From: Euryarchaeota archaeon UBA251
GTDB lineage: Archaea > Thermoplasmatota > Poseidoniia > Poseidoniales > Thalassarchaeaceae
DNA length: 24,925 nucleotides
Direction of reading: 5' to 3'
Assembly (NCBI GenBank): GCA_002497905.1
Contig: DAFJ01000018.1
Location: 1 to 24,925 of the forward strand
A program made the translations under genes and the position numbers. The number at the start of each line of letters is the position of its first letter. Positions within the stretch are counted from its first letter, which is position 1. Shown one piece after another: positions 14,935-23,278 of the stretch. The notes beneath the pieces were generated by a model. That model was not told where the DNA came from. It made no database searches and was given only the letters and a program-made list of their open reading frames with translations.

Positions 14935-15909
14935 TCACATCCATGTTCCTTTCAAAGCGCGCTTCGTAAGCACCCTAAGCATTTTTCGACGATAGGCCGG
15001 CGGGAAATAGGTATTGTTCACAGGTTTGACCTCTCGCCGGATAGCCTCTGCAACCTCGATAGTGGTAGATTCACCATTCCAGTCCACTAAGGCTGCTTCC
15101 GCTGACTCTAGGTGAATTCTCGGAATCGATTCGCATGCAGTCGTTGCGATTCGAAGTGTACTGAGGCCAGTATCCGTACGTTTCCATGCTGCGGCAACGC
15201 CAGCTTCGGGGAAGTCCCAAGATTCGCGCAGGCTAAGTTTTTGATAGTCTCCGTCAAGGTCGTTGGATTCCTCGGGAGTGCTTACATGAGTGACGAATTC
15301 GCCGGTCTTCAGGACGTTACGTGTCATGCCGTCTAATGCATAGAAATCTGCGATTGACATTGATCTGACACCTTCGGGGCCGGCGAGATGGATTGTGGCA
15401 TCGAGCACCATTAGACATGGTGCGAGGTCGCCTTGATAGGTCGCAACGCATAGCGTGTTTTGATTTGGAATGACACGGCAGTCTGCCCCTGTGTCGCAGT
15501 CACACTTGTGACACCAATCGATGGATCGGCGCCAATCCTCGGTCTGGTTGAACCAGAAGCAGCGTGTGTCGAGACAGAGGTTACCGCCCACAGTTGCAGA
15601 GCGCCGAATCAGGGTACTTGCAATGGTACCTGCTGCTTTCCTTAGGAGTGGGTGAGTGGGGCCGTGCTCAAGTTCGTGTAGGCGCACCATCGCGCCGATA
15701 TGATGTGCACCGTGCCGTGTCAGTTCTTCGATTGAAGCCAAGGAGATTACATGGGGCTGTGTGTTGATGTGCCATTTGTAGTTCGCGAGCAGGTCCGTTC
15801 CTCCAGATACCCAATCAAATCCTTGCTTACGTTTCACAAGGTCTGCAGCTAGATTGACTGCCTCATCAATCGTTGTTGGACGATGGAGTCGGAAGGGTGG
15901 TGTCTTCAT
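14935..15909 (-). CDS. Molybdenum hydroxylase FAD subunit with [4Fe-4S] insert (4-hydroxybenzoyl-CoA reductase beta type)
   Basis: 324 residues, CoxM/XdhB superfamily. FAD-binding motifs are WVSGGTDLLANYKW near residue 33-46 and SATVGGNLCLDTRC near 104-117. Between about 112 and 154 lies a cysteine-rich insert absent from xanthine dehydrogenase and CO dehydrogenase FAD subunits. Its cysteines are at 112, 117, 133, 136, 138, 144 and 154, and its start TRCFWFNQTEDWRR closely matches 4-hydroxybenzoyl-CoA reductase beta subunits, whose insert binds an extra [4Fe-4S] cluster. The following segment ATYQGDLAPCLMVLDA also fits that branch. The start ATG overlaps the catalytic-subunit stop as ATGA, the usual sign of a tightly coupled complex. 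The subunit should pass electrons between the [2Fe-2S] subunit and an outside donor or acceptor. Substrate unknown; membership of the branch is confident. Confidence 0.88.
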   Translation of the reverse strand: MKTPPFRLHRPTTIDEAVNLAADLVKRKQGFDWVSGGTDLLANYKWHINTQPHVISLASIEELTRHGAHHIGAMVRLHELEHGPTHPLLRKAAGTIASTLIRRSATVGGNLCLDTRCFWFNQTEDWRRSIDWCHKCDCDTGADCRVIPNQNTLCVATYQGDLAPCLMVLDATIHLAGPEGVRSMSIADFYALDGMTRNVLKTGEFVTHVSTPEESNDLDGDYQKLSLRESWDFPEAGVAAAWKRTDTGLSTLRIATTACESIPRIHLESAEAALVDWNGESTTIEVAEAIRREVKPVNNTYFPPAYRRKMLRVLTKRALKGTWM

Positions 15910-18713
15910 GCGTCATCCCTCCGTTTTCGACGTTCCACATGTGACCAAGCACGTGCAGCGCGCTTCTTCGGATCAGCGAGATCCTCTGGCGTTGGAGTAA
16001 CAGACTCTCGCCAACCTTCTGACTGCTCTGGGAGAGGGCGATCAGGGTCGAATCCGAACAAGACACCGTTGACGTATGAGCTGCGATCCTTCAACAGATC
16101 TCTTTGCAGATCACGGTGAGCATGTTCCTTTGCTCGATTTTCCAAGTCGGCTTGGAGAGCGGATGGTTCAAAGGACGGGTTGGGTAAATCCAGAGGATCT
16201 TTGATGCCCATTTTCCTGCATTGTTTCTCGATAGTTGAGTATAGTCGATCTGGTGAAACTGGTAACTCGTTTACACGAACACCGATGGCATCGTAGATCG
16301 CATTGACTACTGCAGGGAGGATGGGTAAAAGGGGTCCTTCTCCTGCCTCTTTTGCACCGAATGGACCTTCAGGATCATTGGATTCTACGATAATCGGTAC
16401 AACCTCTGGCATTTCGTGGACGCTCATGATTTTGTAATCAAGCAAATCAGGGTTCAGCAGATGTCCAGTACGGCCATAACGCATCTCTTCTGAGAGAACT
16501 TGCCCCATCCCCATGTGACACGAACCAATGATTTGCCCTTCCACTGCGAGTGGGTTGAGTGCCTTGCCACAATCGTGTGCAGCCCACGCCTTGATAACTC
16601 GGACGAAGCCAGTCTCTGGGTCGACTTCGACCTCTGCGACATATGCAGAGAATGAGTAGGCAGGGGCTAGGCCTGCTGCTGCACCCTTGTGAACGCCGCC
16701 CATTGGGGGGGTTCGATAAGCCCCACTTGCAATGAGGGACCCAGTATCTGCTTGTGCCTTGTGTACCGCTTGGAGCCAGGATACACCAATCGCGGGGTCA
16801 CGCTTGTAGTAGATTCTCCGATCACCAAGAACAAGAGAATCTGGGTGATAACCTATGATTTCCCAGGCTGCGTTGAGGACTTTCTCACGGAGTTCGATTG
16901 CTGCACGAATCGCAGCATTGCAGTTCATGAAGGTCACACGAGATGAGTATGAACCTAGATCTACAGGGGCAGTGTCACTCTCACGACTACGTATGCGAAT
17001 CATATCAAGCGGTAGAGCGAGCACCTCTGATACTGCTTGGGCCACAGCAGTGTCGCTTCCTTGACCTATGTCTGCTGCTCCAGTATGGACGGTAACGCCT
17101 CCATCCATATCGCATTGGAGGTGTACAGTTGCGTGAGGGAAGTTCTCTGGATCCCAGTGGATTGGGAGTCCTGATCCGGAGATGAAGAAACCACAACCAA
17201 CGCCAATACCTCGCCCAAGCGGCATCTTTCGGAACTTATCATCCCAGCCGGATTGCTTGCGTACTTCATCGAGACATTCACGCATTCCGGTACTTGTGAT
17301 GCGGAATCCAGTAATTGTTCGACAATGCGGTGGCAACAGATTCGCGAGACGGAATGTCATCGGGTCAACGCCCATTTGTTCACAGACATCATCGATAGCA
17401 ACCTCGACGGCACAGCGTGAGTTGACTGCACCGTGGCCGCGCATAGCACCACTTGCAGGCTTGTTTGTCCATACACGGGCGCCCGTATAGTGGAATCCAC
17501 CAATCTCGTAGGGCGAAGTATGGAGCACGCCGTTGTAATATGTCGTAACATGTCCGAAAGAAGCGAATGCACCTCCGTCGATTAGAGCATCAGTTTCTAT
17601 GCCGGCAATTCTCCCCTTTTCATCCGCGTAGACCTCCATCTGGATACGGCTCGGGTGCCGGCCACGGTTGATCCAATAGACCTCCTCTCGGTCGAAGTTA
17701 ATTCGGACTGGCCGGCCACTTTTCTTTGCGAGGATAGCGGCACACATTTCGTGAGGAAAAGGGTCTGACTTACCACCAAAACCTCCTCCGACAAAAGTCC
17801 GAATGACATTGATCTGATGCATTGGGACATCGAGTACAGAGGATAGAGCACGATGCACATAATGAGGAACCTGTTGTGGTGTATACAGTTGAAGTCGACC
17901 ATTTGGGTCCCAATGTGCAACGACTGCATGGGGTTCGGTGAAGCCATGATGGAGGCCCGCGAAAGTCCAGTCAGACTTTGATTGGAATGGGGCGTCGTGC
18001 ATTGCATCGGTATGACCAAACTGTTGGAAAACACGTTTCTGAACGTTGGATTCGCCGATGTGGTATTTCCCTCGGTCGTGGATAGGATTCTCGCTGTCTA
18101 GGAGTCCATCTTCCATGTCATGAATCGATTCCATAACTTCGTAGTCCACATGAATATAGCTGAGCGCTTCAATCGCAATTTCCTCAGATTCGGCCGCGAC
18201 ACAGGCAACAAGATCTCCTACGTGTCTGACCTTATCTTGAGCCATCGCGTGTTCGTCCTTGGTCACTGGGAGAACACCGAATCGATTGACAGAATCCATC
18301 CCTGTGGAGACGGCGCGCACGCCTGGAAGAGCCTCTGCCGCACTCGTATCGATGCTTACAATTCGAGCATAATGGTGAGGTGAACGAAGGATTCTACCTA
18401 CAAGCTCATTGGGTAGACGAATATCGTCGCCATACTCGGCTTGGCCCGTGACCTTCCACCTCGAATCAACCAATGGCGTAGCCTTTCCAATTGTCTGGCC
18501 AGTGATATGAGGGTCATGCACATGTGGGCCACGTGGCTGTTCAAGTTGCCCTCCTTGGCTGTTAGGGATGCGTTCGATATCTTGTAACTCGCTGTAAGGA
18601 TTGGATCCGCCGCTTCCAGGGACTCCGAAGTCCTGTTTTCCTGCGATCCGTTTTCCGTCCTTCCGCTTCTTATCAGAGGAACCGCTTGGAGCCTGCCGAT
18701 ATCCCTTACTCAT
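15906..18713 (-). CDS. Molybdenum hydroxylase catalytic (molybdopterin) subunit, 4-hydroxybenzoyl-CoA reductase-like
   Basis: About 935 residues from ATG 18713 (MSKGYRQAPSG). That start is chosen because GAGGTGA lies 5 bases upstream and overlaps the stop of the small-subunit gene; the frame reaches 18800 but has no support there. Moco-binding motifs in order: FVGGGFGGKSDPFPHE, SGAMRGHGAVNSR, HTGAADIGQGSDTAVAQA, and GPFGAKEAGEGPLLP containing the catalytic Glu. The active-site loop reads AMRGHG: there is no AYRCSFR cysteine, so it is not CO dehydrogenase. The RGHG form and GAKEAGEG are closer to 4-hydroxybenzoyl-CoA reductase and related enzymes than to xanthine dehydrogenase. Roughly 70 polar, basic residues precede the first conserved segment and roughly 95 charged residues follow the last one. 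No Tat signal is visible, so the enzyme is probably cytoplasmic. Confidence 0.9.
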   Translation of the reverse strand: MSKGYRQAPSGSSDKKRKDGKRIAGKQDFGVPGSGGSNPYSELQDIERIPNSQGGQLEQPRGPHVHDPHITGQTIGKATPLVDSRWKVTGQAEYGDDIRLPNELVGRILRSPHHYARIVSIDTSAAEALPGVRAVSTGMDSVNRFGVLPVTKDEHAMAQDKVRHVGDLVACVAAESEEIAIEALSYIHVDYEVMESIHDMEDGLLDSENPIHDRGKYHIGESNVQKRVFQQFGHTDAMHDAPFQSKSDWTFAGLHHGFTEPHAVVAHWDPNGRLQLYTPQQVPHYVHRALSSVLDVPMHQINVIRTFVGGGFGGKSDPFPHEMCAAILAKKSGRPVRINFDREEVYWINRGRHPSRIQMEVYADEKGRIAGIETDALIDGGAFASFGHVTTYYNGVLHTSPYEIGGFHYTGARVWTNKPASGAMRGHGAVNSRCAVEVAIDDVCEQMGVDPMTFRLANLLPPHCRTITGFRITSTGMRECLDEVRKQSGWDDKFRKMPLGRGIGVGCGFFISGSGLPIHWDPENFPHATVHLQCDMDGGVTVHTGAADIGQGSDTAVAQAVSEVLALPLDMIRIRSRESDTAPVDLGSYSSRVTFMNCNAAIRAAIELREKVLNAAWEIIGYHPDSLVLGDRRIYYKRDPAIGVSWLQAVHKAQADTGSLIASGAYRTPPMGGVHKGAAAGLAPAYSFSAYVAEVEVDPETGFVRVIKAWAAHDCGKALNPLAVEGQIIGSCHMGMGQVLSEEMRYGRTGHLLNPDLLDYKIMSVHEMPEVVPIIVESNDPEGPFGAKEAGEGPLLPILPAVVNAIYDAIGVRVNELPVSPDRLYSTIEKQCRKMGIKDPLDLPNPSFEPSALQADLENRAKEHAHRDLQRDLLKDRSSYVNGVLFGFDPDRPLPEQSEGWRESVTPTPEDLADPKKRAARAWSHVERRKRRDDA

Positions 18714-18717
18714 GGAA

Positions 18718-19317
18718 TCACCTCGCATCGCCCGGTGGTAGAGTCGGCTCATCTGGGCCGACAGGATGTGGGTCAGAGGCTGCTTCTGTACGGTCTTCAC
18801 CAGTCAGTCCATTTCGGAGCATTTCTCCAGCTTCTTGAATTGAAGTTACAATCTGTTGGTAGCCCGTGCAGCGGCAGAGATTACCCTCGATCGCCTCTTT
18901 GATTGCGGCTTCGGATGGGTTCGGTTCTTTGTCGAGGAGAGCCGCACTCACTACGAGGAAACCAGGTGTGCAGAATCCACATTGGCTTCCACCATGGTCG
19001 GCGAAGCACTGTTGGATTGGATGAAGATGGTGGCCGTCTGCTAGGCCTTCGACTGTAGTGATATCCTTCCCCTCGACCTCAAATGCAAGAGTCAAGCAAG
19101 AGAGTACGGGCTCTCCATCAACGAGAACGGCACAGCAGCCGCAGGTCCCCATGTCACATCCTCGCTTCACGCCGAGTGTTCCAACGTGATCACGTAATAC
19201 GTCTAGAAGAATCGAATGACTGTGTGCTAGTTCCGTGAACTGTGCTCCATTAACGCGTGCTGTCCATGCCTCCATTGGGTCCGAGGGGACCATAGGGATG
19301 TGGATTGGCGCAGACAT
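18718..19317 (-). CDS. Molybdenum hydroxylase small subunit, 2x[2Fe-2S]
   Basis: 199 residues from ATG 19317 (MSAPIHIPM). The frame is open to a TTG at 19407, but those 30 residues do not look like the family and the ferredoxin domain begins soon after. The N-terminal plant-type ferredoxin domain has the motif CDMGTCGCCAVLVDG plus a later Cys (LSCLTLAFE). The C-terminal four-helix domain holds the second cluster with QCGFCTPGFLV and NLCRCTGYQQIV. The last ~30 residues are a Pro/Asp/Glu-rich tail not typical of the family. It relays electrons between the Moco in the catalytic subunit and the FAD subunit. It is the first gene of the small-large-FAD order; its stop overlaps the ribosome site of the catalytic subunit. 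Confidence 0.93.
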   Translation of the reverse strand: MSAPIHIPMVPSDPMEAWTARVNGAQFTELAHSHSILLDVLRDHVGTLGVKRGCDMGTCGCCAVLVDGEPVLSCLTLAFEVEGKDITTVEGLADGHHLHPIQQCFADHGGSQCGFCTPGFLVVSAALLDKEPNPSEAAIKEAIEGNLCRCTGYQQIVTSIQEAGEMLRNGLTGEDRTEAASDPHPVGPDEPTLPPGDAR

Positions 19318-19341
19318 GGAGCAATTTGATGGGAGGGGAAC

Positions 19342-19356
19342 ACGCTCTTTGAGCGT
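19342..19356. repeat. Short perfect hairpin upstream of the hydroxylase operon
   Basis: ACGCTC-TTT-GAGCGT is a 6-base stem with a 3-base loop, 25-39 bases before the small-subunit ATG at 19317. It lies in the presumed leader or promoter-proximal zone of the minus-strand operon. It could be an operator half-site pair or an RNA hairpin; the short arms mean chance is possible. Confidence 0.3.
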
Positions 19357-19481
19357 TCGGGCACGAAGATTGAATTCATCATGGTACTTTGTTGGATTTT
19401 GAATCAACTAATAGTTCGCATCCAAACGCATGAATCCATATGTCTTGAATACCTTATTTTCTCACCTTAATATGCCGATTT

Positions 19482-19489
19482 CGTTATAC
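19482..19489 (+). promoter_or_regulatory. TATA-like box of the 1254-residue membrane protein
   Basis: The A/T-rich CGTTATAC ends 24 bases before the ATG at 19514, a spacing that would give an almost leaderless transcript. No Shine-Dalgarno precedes the ATG (GAATTGAAATC), consistent with leaderless initiation. The 196-base stretch 19318-19513 between the two divergent genes otherwise holds only the short hairpin at 19342-19356 and A/T-rich sequence around 19450-19475 that may serve the minus-strand operon. Confidence 0.35.
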
Positions 19490-19513
19490 TCTGTCAGTTT
19501 GTGAATTGAAATC

Positions 19514-22500
19514 ATGACCACTTCAGAACCTCAGCAAGCCACTATCCTGAGTGCACAGGAAATGGATGCGGCTCGTATTGGAATGATTGCTTCCATTGTA
19601 GGTGGGAGTGTGATGTTAATTGCTGCTATCTTCTATGTGACAACCGTCCAAGTGGATTCAGATTACTCATACCTAATTCTAGGAATGATGCTCGGTTCCA
19701 TAGGATTGTGCGTAATCGGTTATCTTGAAGCTTGTAAGCGCGAACTTCTCCCTAGTCCATCAGAGGTTCTGAAGGATTACGTAGGAAGCGCCGCAGTGGT
19801 CTTCGGGACTCTGGCAACCCTCTGGATTTCTCGTTTTTCAATATGGTTCCTTGCTGTTGAAAATACCTTCATTGCCCAGGATGTAGGTAATAATTTCTGG
19901 ATTCCTGATTGGATGCCCATGGTCCAAACTATTGGAGTCATTGGTACGGTGGCTTTGGGTGCTTGGATGGCACAACGTCATTCCTTGGGGAACTCTGTTC
20001 GAGCAGCGTTGATTCTTGCTCCAATCAGCGTTTCTTTCAGTGTCATTACAATCTGGCTAGATTGGTCAGCGCCCGGCCTGAGTATCTGGGTGAGTCTAGG
20101 GCATCTTCTCCTACTCTCTTCGTCTATTTTGTACGCTCTTCATCTGGATCGCGCACCACTTTACCTACTTGCATCGGGTGTTGCAACAGTATTCCCACTG
20201 CTGTTTTCGTTGACATCTGTGGGTCTGCTTGGACTTTGCCTCCTAGTTCCAATCATCATCCTCGTTGGCATGACAGCGATGGACCGATCCCTGGACCGGA
20301 AGATGATTGAGAACAGTTCTGGTTTCGTTATCGGAGCAGTCCTTCTTGCTCAGTTTGCAGGTCGCGGCGAACCCTTCGTGTTGGCCGGTGTTATTTTGTC
20401 TAATTTCCCGTTTGATTTGTCCTTTGTATTGTGGGCCACTCTGTTGGTTGGTTGGTTTGGTCCAACCTACATGCAGCGCACCCCTGCGATGCCAATCGGG
20501 CTTGCTCTTGCCCTTGCAATGCTGCAGGGAGAAGCAGCTGCAGTTGCATGGTTAGTTGCTATTCTTGCCTTCATCTATCTTGCAACACGAGATCATGCTA
20601 GGACTTGGGTAATCACTTGGACTTTCATTGCCATGATGGCTTCTTGGTGGTTCTCATCTATTGGGTCAAATGCGACTAATCCCGAAACCCTGTTTGGCGG
20701 TCTTGAACTTGAAATTGCGGATCTCCTCCATTACGTATTGTTCCCTTGTTTGGTCGGCTTGGGTACCTGGCAGGTTCTGTCTTCTCGTTTCCCGCCCATC
20801 ATTGTGGGTCTAATTGCTTTGACAGGAGCACTCTCACCTACATCGTTAGGCGGAGTAGATCTTTCTTTCACTGTCCTTGTCATAGGCACAGGTGTTCTTG
20901 CCTTGGCTCTTGAGATACGGGAAAGCTCTGAGCGCGATTCAATCAATTCATTCCACTTATTTCCAGCGTTAAGCAGCGTTGTCTTTGCCTCTTTGAGTGC
21001 AGGGCCATTTTTAGCCGACTCTTTACTTACTGGAACTCAGGACCTAGTGACTCTACTCATCGCTCCATTCGCTGCTGCTCTACTCTATGGTATCACTTAT
21101 TCAGTTCGAGAAAAGGAAGTGTTCAATACATCCTCTGAAAACATTGTAGTTTCAGAGGGTAATCCCTTCAGATTATCATTAATATCGGTCTATATCCTTC
21201 TCTTTTTCGGGCAGTTCTTAGGGCTTCAAGCCTCGTCTTTACATGCGGATTTGGACGCATCGATGATTGAAGCACTCCGTCTTATCGTGTTTGCACTAAC
21301 TGTTGGAATCATTGCTCTTGAAGGAGGGATACTAAAATCGGGCACGTCAATGGAACGTTTTGGTTCTTCGTTAGCAGCATTGTTCCTGATTTGGGGGGCT
21401 TCAATAACACTCAACGAATTGGAGTTATCTGGCGCTCTAATACGTGAACTGATTCTGATTGGTGCACTTATCGGCATTAATCTTAGATTCCGAGCTAAGG
21501 GTGATTCGTCGGAAGAGGAGAGGTCTATCGATCAGGCAGTTTTGTTCATTTTGCTCCTCTCATCATTCATGGATCTCAGCGGGGGGCTCTGGAGTCTTGT
21601 TGTGTTCTTCCTTGTCGCCGATCGTGCCATTCGATATCAGCACGGAATCATCCAAATATTCCTCCTTCCGGCCGCTTTTGCAATCTCGATAATCGGCAAG
21701 TTTGGCATATTGAGTAAGCATGGTCTGATTTGGGATCAGTTTGACTTGATACCTTATCTTGGTGAGTTCTCGAATCTTCTAGGGAATGATCTTCTTCCTC
21801 GTTGGAGTATCCTCCTTATGGTTTCGATTTCCGCGTTGTCTATTTTCCATCATCGTTCGATTACAAATCCACGAAACGAATACACACCATATTTACCGTA
21901 TTTCTGGTTGGTTGTCAGCGTAGCAGTAATACTCCCTGATGCACGGTATGTTCCAGGTTTATTCACGGTCCTCATGACCGCTCTGATTCTTCGTACAGGT
22001 TACCTAGGCTGGTTCTGGATAAATCCATTTGTAGCAGGTTGGTCCGCCGTCGCGACTCTTGATTTAGTCCAAGATAATGAGTGGGGTCTCATCAACATCC
22101 ATGAAGAGAGCGCCTTTGCTATGACTCTCGGCCTTGTTGCCTTTGCACAACTTTTCGCGTATCGCCATGGATTCCTCCATCGATTCACAGATCAACGGAT
22201 AGAGTCTCAAGGATTCAACCTCGAAGGGGGCCCGAATGAAAGTCTCGGATTCAACGTATACAATCGATTCCTTGGATATTCAACACTCATCCTATTCGCT
22301 CCAGACCAGGTGGTAGAATACTTACCATTCATCCGAGTACTTCTCACCGGTTTACTCGGCATAGATCTCTACTTGAATCGTCTCTTGTGGCCGCTTCGAT
22401 TATGGATTATTCCGATGGTGTTATTCACGGGAGATTTCCTCTATCAAGAATTCAACATAGTGAATGATGTCACATATGATCAATTTGCATTCCTACTGTT

Positions 22501-23278
22501 GGTCATAGCTGGCGCTTACCAGTTATACTGCTCGTACAAGCAGGTCAATGAATTCAATGAAGAAGAGATGATTCGATCCCATGCCGGAATTATTGGGACC
22601 TTCTCAGTGATTTTTGGATTATTTTCGTTCATTGAGTCGGGTGATTACAATCTGGGTGCCCTAAACGGAATCGTGATGGTCATCATCTTTGGACATCATC
22701 TCGTACTTGGTTTTGGCCGCGATGATTCGTGGAGGCGATTACTTAGTCTAGTGGGGCTTCCAACGGGTATGTTGGTGACCGGCTTCTCATTCGGCAATGA
22801 ACTCGTTGCGGTAATCTCTCTGTTCCTAGCAGCCATGACGCTAATCGCTCAGGGCATCATGTATTCTGCACGTGGTGGAATCGGCATGGGTTCCGCCCGA
22901 AGTGAGGGAGGTGTACATATGGATTCGTTGACCGCATTCATCAAACCAGATCTGGCAATAACGGAAGAGCCCGATTCTGAGGATGAAGAAGAAGACGATT
23001 CCGGCGATTCAGACGAATCAGGCCCTAACGAAGAGGATGCTCCAGAAGTAGAGGATACTCCAGAACCAGTGGGTGCTTTTGCTTCTATCAGTGATGTTCG
23101 TTTCCCATTGCTTGGGTCATCTATCGATATTGAGATTGAAGGAGCGATGCTTCAGAGGATTATTACTACTGTCAGTACTGCTGGCTCCCCTGGATTCCGT
23201 CCGTTGGTTCACATTAACGGACAAGGTGTCCTGTCGTTACTATGGGAACCAATCCCTGACTTTACTCAAGAGGAATGA
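19514..23278 (+). CDS. Very large polytopic membrane protein with acidic linker and soluble C-terminus
   Basis: I do not recognise the family. The 1254-residue product is nearly all membrane: by eye about 30 hydrophobic helices from residue 20 to about 1125, with short charged loops. One example is the ERDSINSFH loop near 478; others lie near 550-565 and 675-690. There is no signal peptide, no Walker motif and no recognisable transporter signature. After the last helix comes an acidic linker (EEPDSEDEEEDDSGDSDES) near 1155-1173, rich in Asp, Glu and Ser. Then follows a small folded-looking domain of about 65 residues (PLLGSSIDIEIEGAM ... LLWEPIPDF). The many-helix layout recalls the loosely defined DUF2339-type membrane proteins, but I see no specific match. 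It is monocistronic, divergent from the hydroxylase operon, and its 3' end overlaps the convergent xdhC by 13 bases. Confidence 0.85.
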   Translation: MTTSEPQQATILSAQEMDAARIGMIASIVGGSVMLIAAIFYVTTVQVDSDYSYLILGMMLGSIGLCVIGYLEACKRELLPSPSEVLKDYVGSAAVVFGTLATLWISRFSIWFLAVENTFIAQDVGNNFWIPDWMPMVQTIGVIGTVALGAWMAQRHSLGNSVRAALILAPISVSFSVITIWLDWSAPGLSIWVSLGHLLLLSSSILYALHLDRAPLYLLASGVATVFPLLFSLTSVGLLGLCLLVPIIILVGMTAMDRSLDRKMIENSSGFVIGAVLLAQFAGRGEPFVLAGVILSNFPFDLSFVLWATLLVGWFGPTYMQRTPAMPIGLALALAMLQGEAAAVAWLVAILAFIYLATRDHARTWVITWTFIAMMASWWFSSIGSNATNPETLFGGLELEIADLLHYVLFPCLVGLGTWQVLSSRFPPIIVGLIALTGALSPTSLGGVDLSFTVLVIGTGVLALALEIRESSERDSINSFHLFPALSSVVFASLSAGPFLADSLLTGTQDLVTLLIAPFAAALLYGITYSVREKEVFNTSSENIVVSEGNPFRLSLISVYILLFFGQFLGLQASSLHADLDASMIEALRLIVFALTVGIIALEGGILKSGTSMERFGSSLAALFLIWGASITLNELELSGALIRELILIGALIGINLRFRAKGDSSEEERSIDQAVLFILLLSSFMDLSGGLWSLVVFFLVADRAIRYQHGIIQIFLLPAAFAISIIGKFGILSKHGLIWDQFDLIPYLGEFSNLLGNDLLPRWSILLMVSISALSIFHHRSITNPRNEYTPYLPYFWLVVSVAVILPDARYVPGLFTVLMTALILRTGYLGWFWINPFVAGWSAVATLDLVQDNEWGLINIHEESAFAMTLGLVAFAQLFAYRHGFLHRFTDQRIESQGFNLEGGPNESLGFNVYNRFLGYSTLILFAPDQVVEYLPFIRVLLTGLLGIDLYLNRLLWPLRLWIIPMVLFTGDFLYQEFNIVNDVTYDQFAFLLLVIAGAYQLYCSYKQVNEFNEEEMIRSHAGIIGTFSVIFGLFSFIESGDYNLGALNGIVMVIIFGHHLVLGFGRDDSWRRLLSLVGLPTGMLVTGFSFGNELVAVISLFLAAMTLIAQGIMYSARGGIGMGSARSEGGVHMDSLTAFIKPDLAITEEPDSEDEEEDDSGDSDESGPNEEDAPEVEDTPEPVGAFASISDVRFPLLGSSIDIEIEGAMLQRIITTVSTAGSPGFRPLVHINGQGVLSLLWEPIPDFTQEE

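Noticed and set aside
18714..18800. Upstream extension of the hydroxylase catalytic subunit to 18800
   Set aside because: The extra 29 residues overlap the small-subunit C-terminus, and a good ribosome site points to ATG 18713.
15906..19317. Reading the hydroxylase as aerobic CO dehydrogenase (CoxSLM)
   Set aside because: The large subunit lacks the AYRCSFR active-site loop with its cysteine, and the FAD subunit has a [4Fe-4S]-type insert that CoxM lacks.
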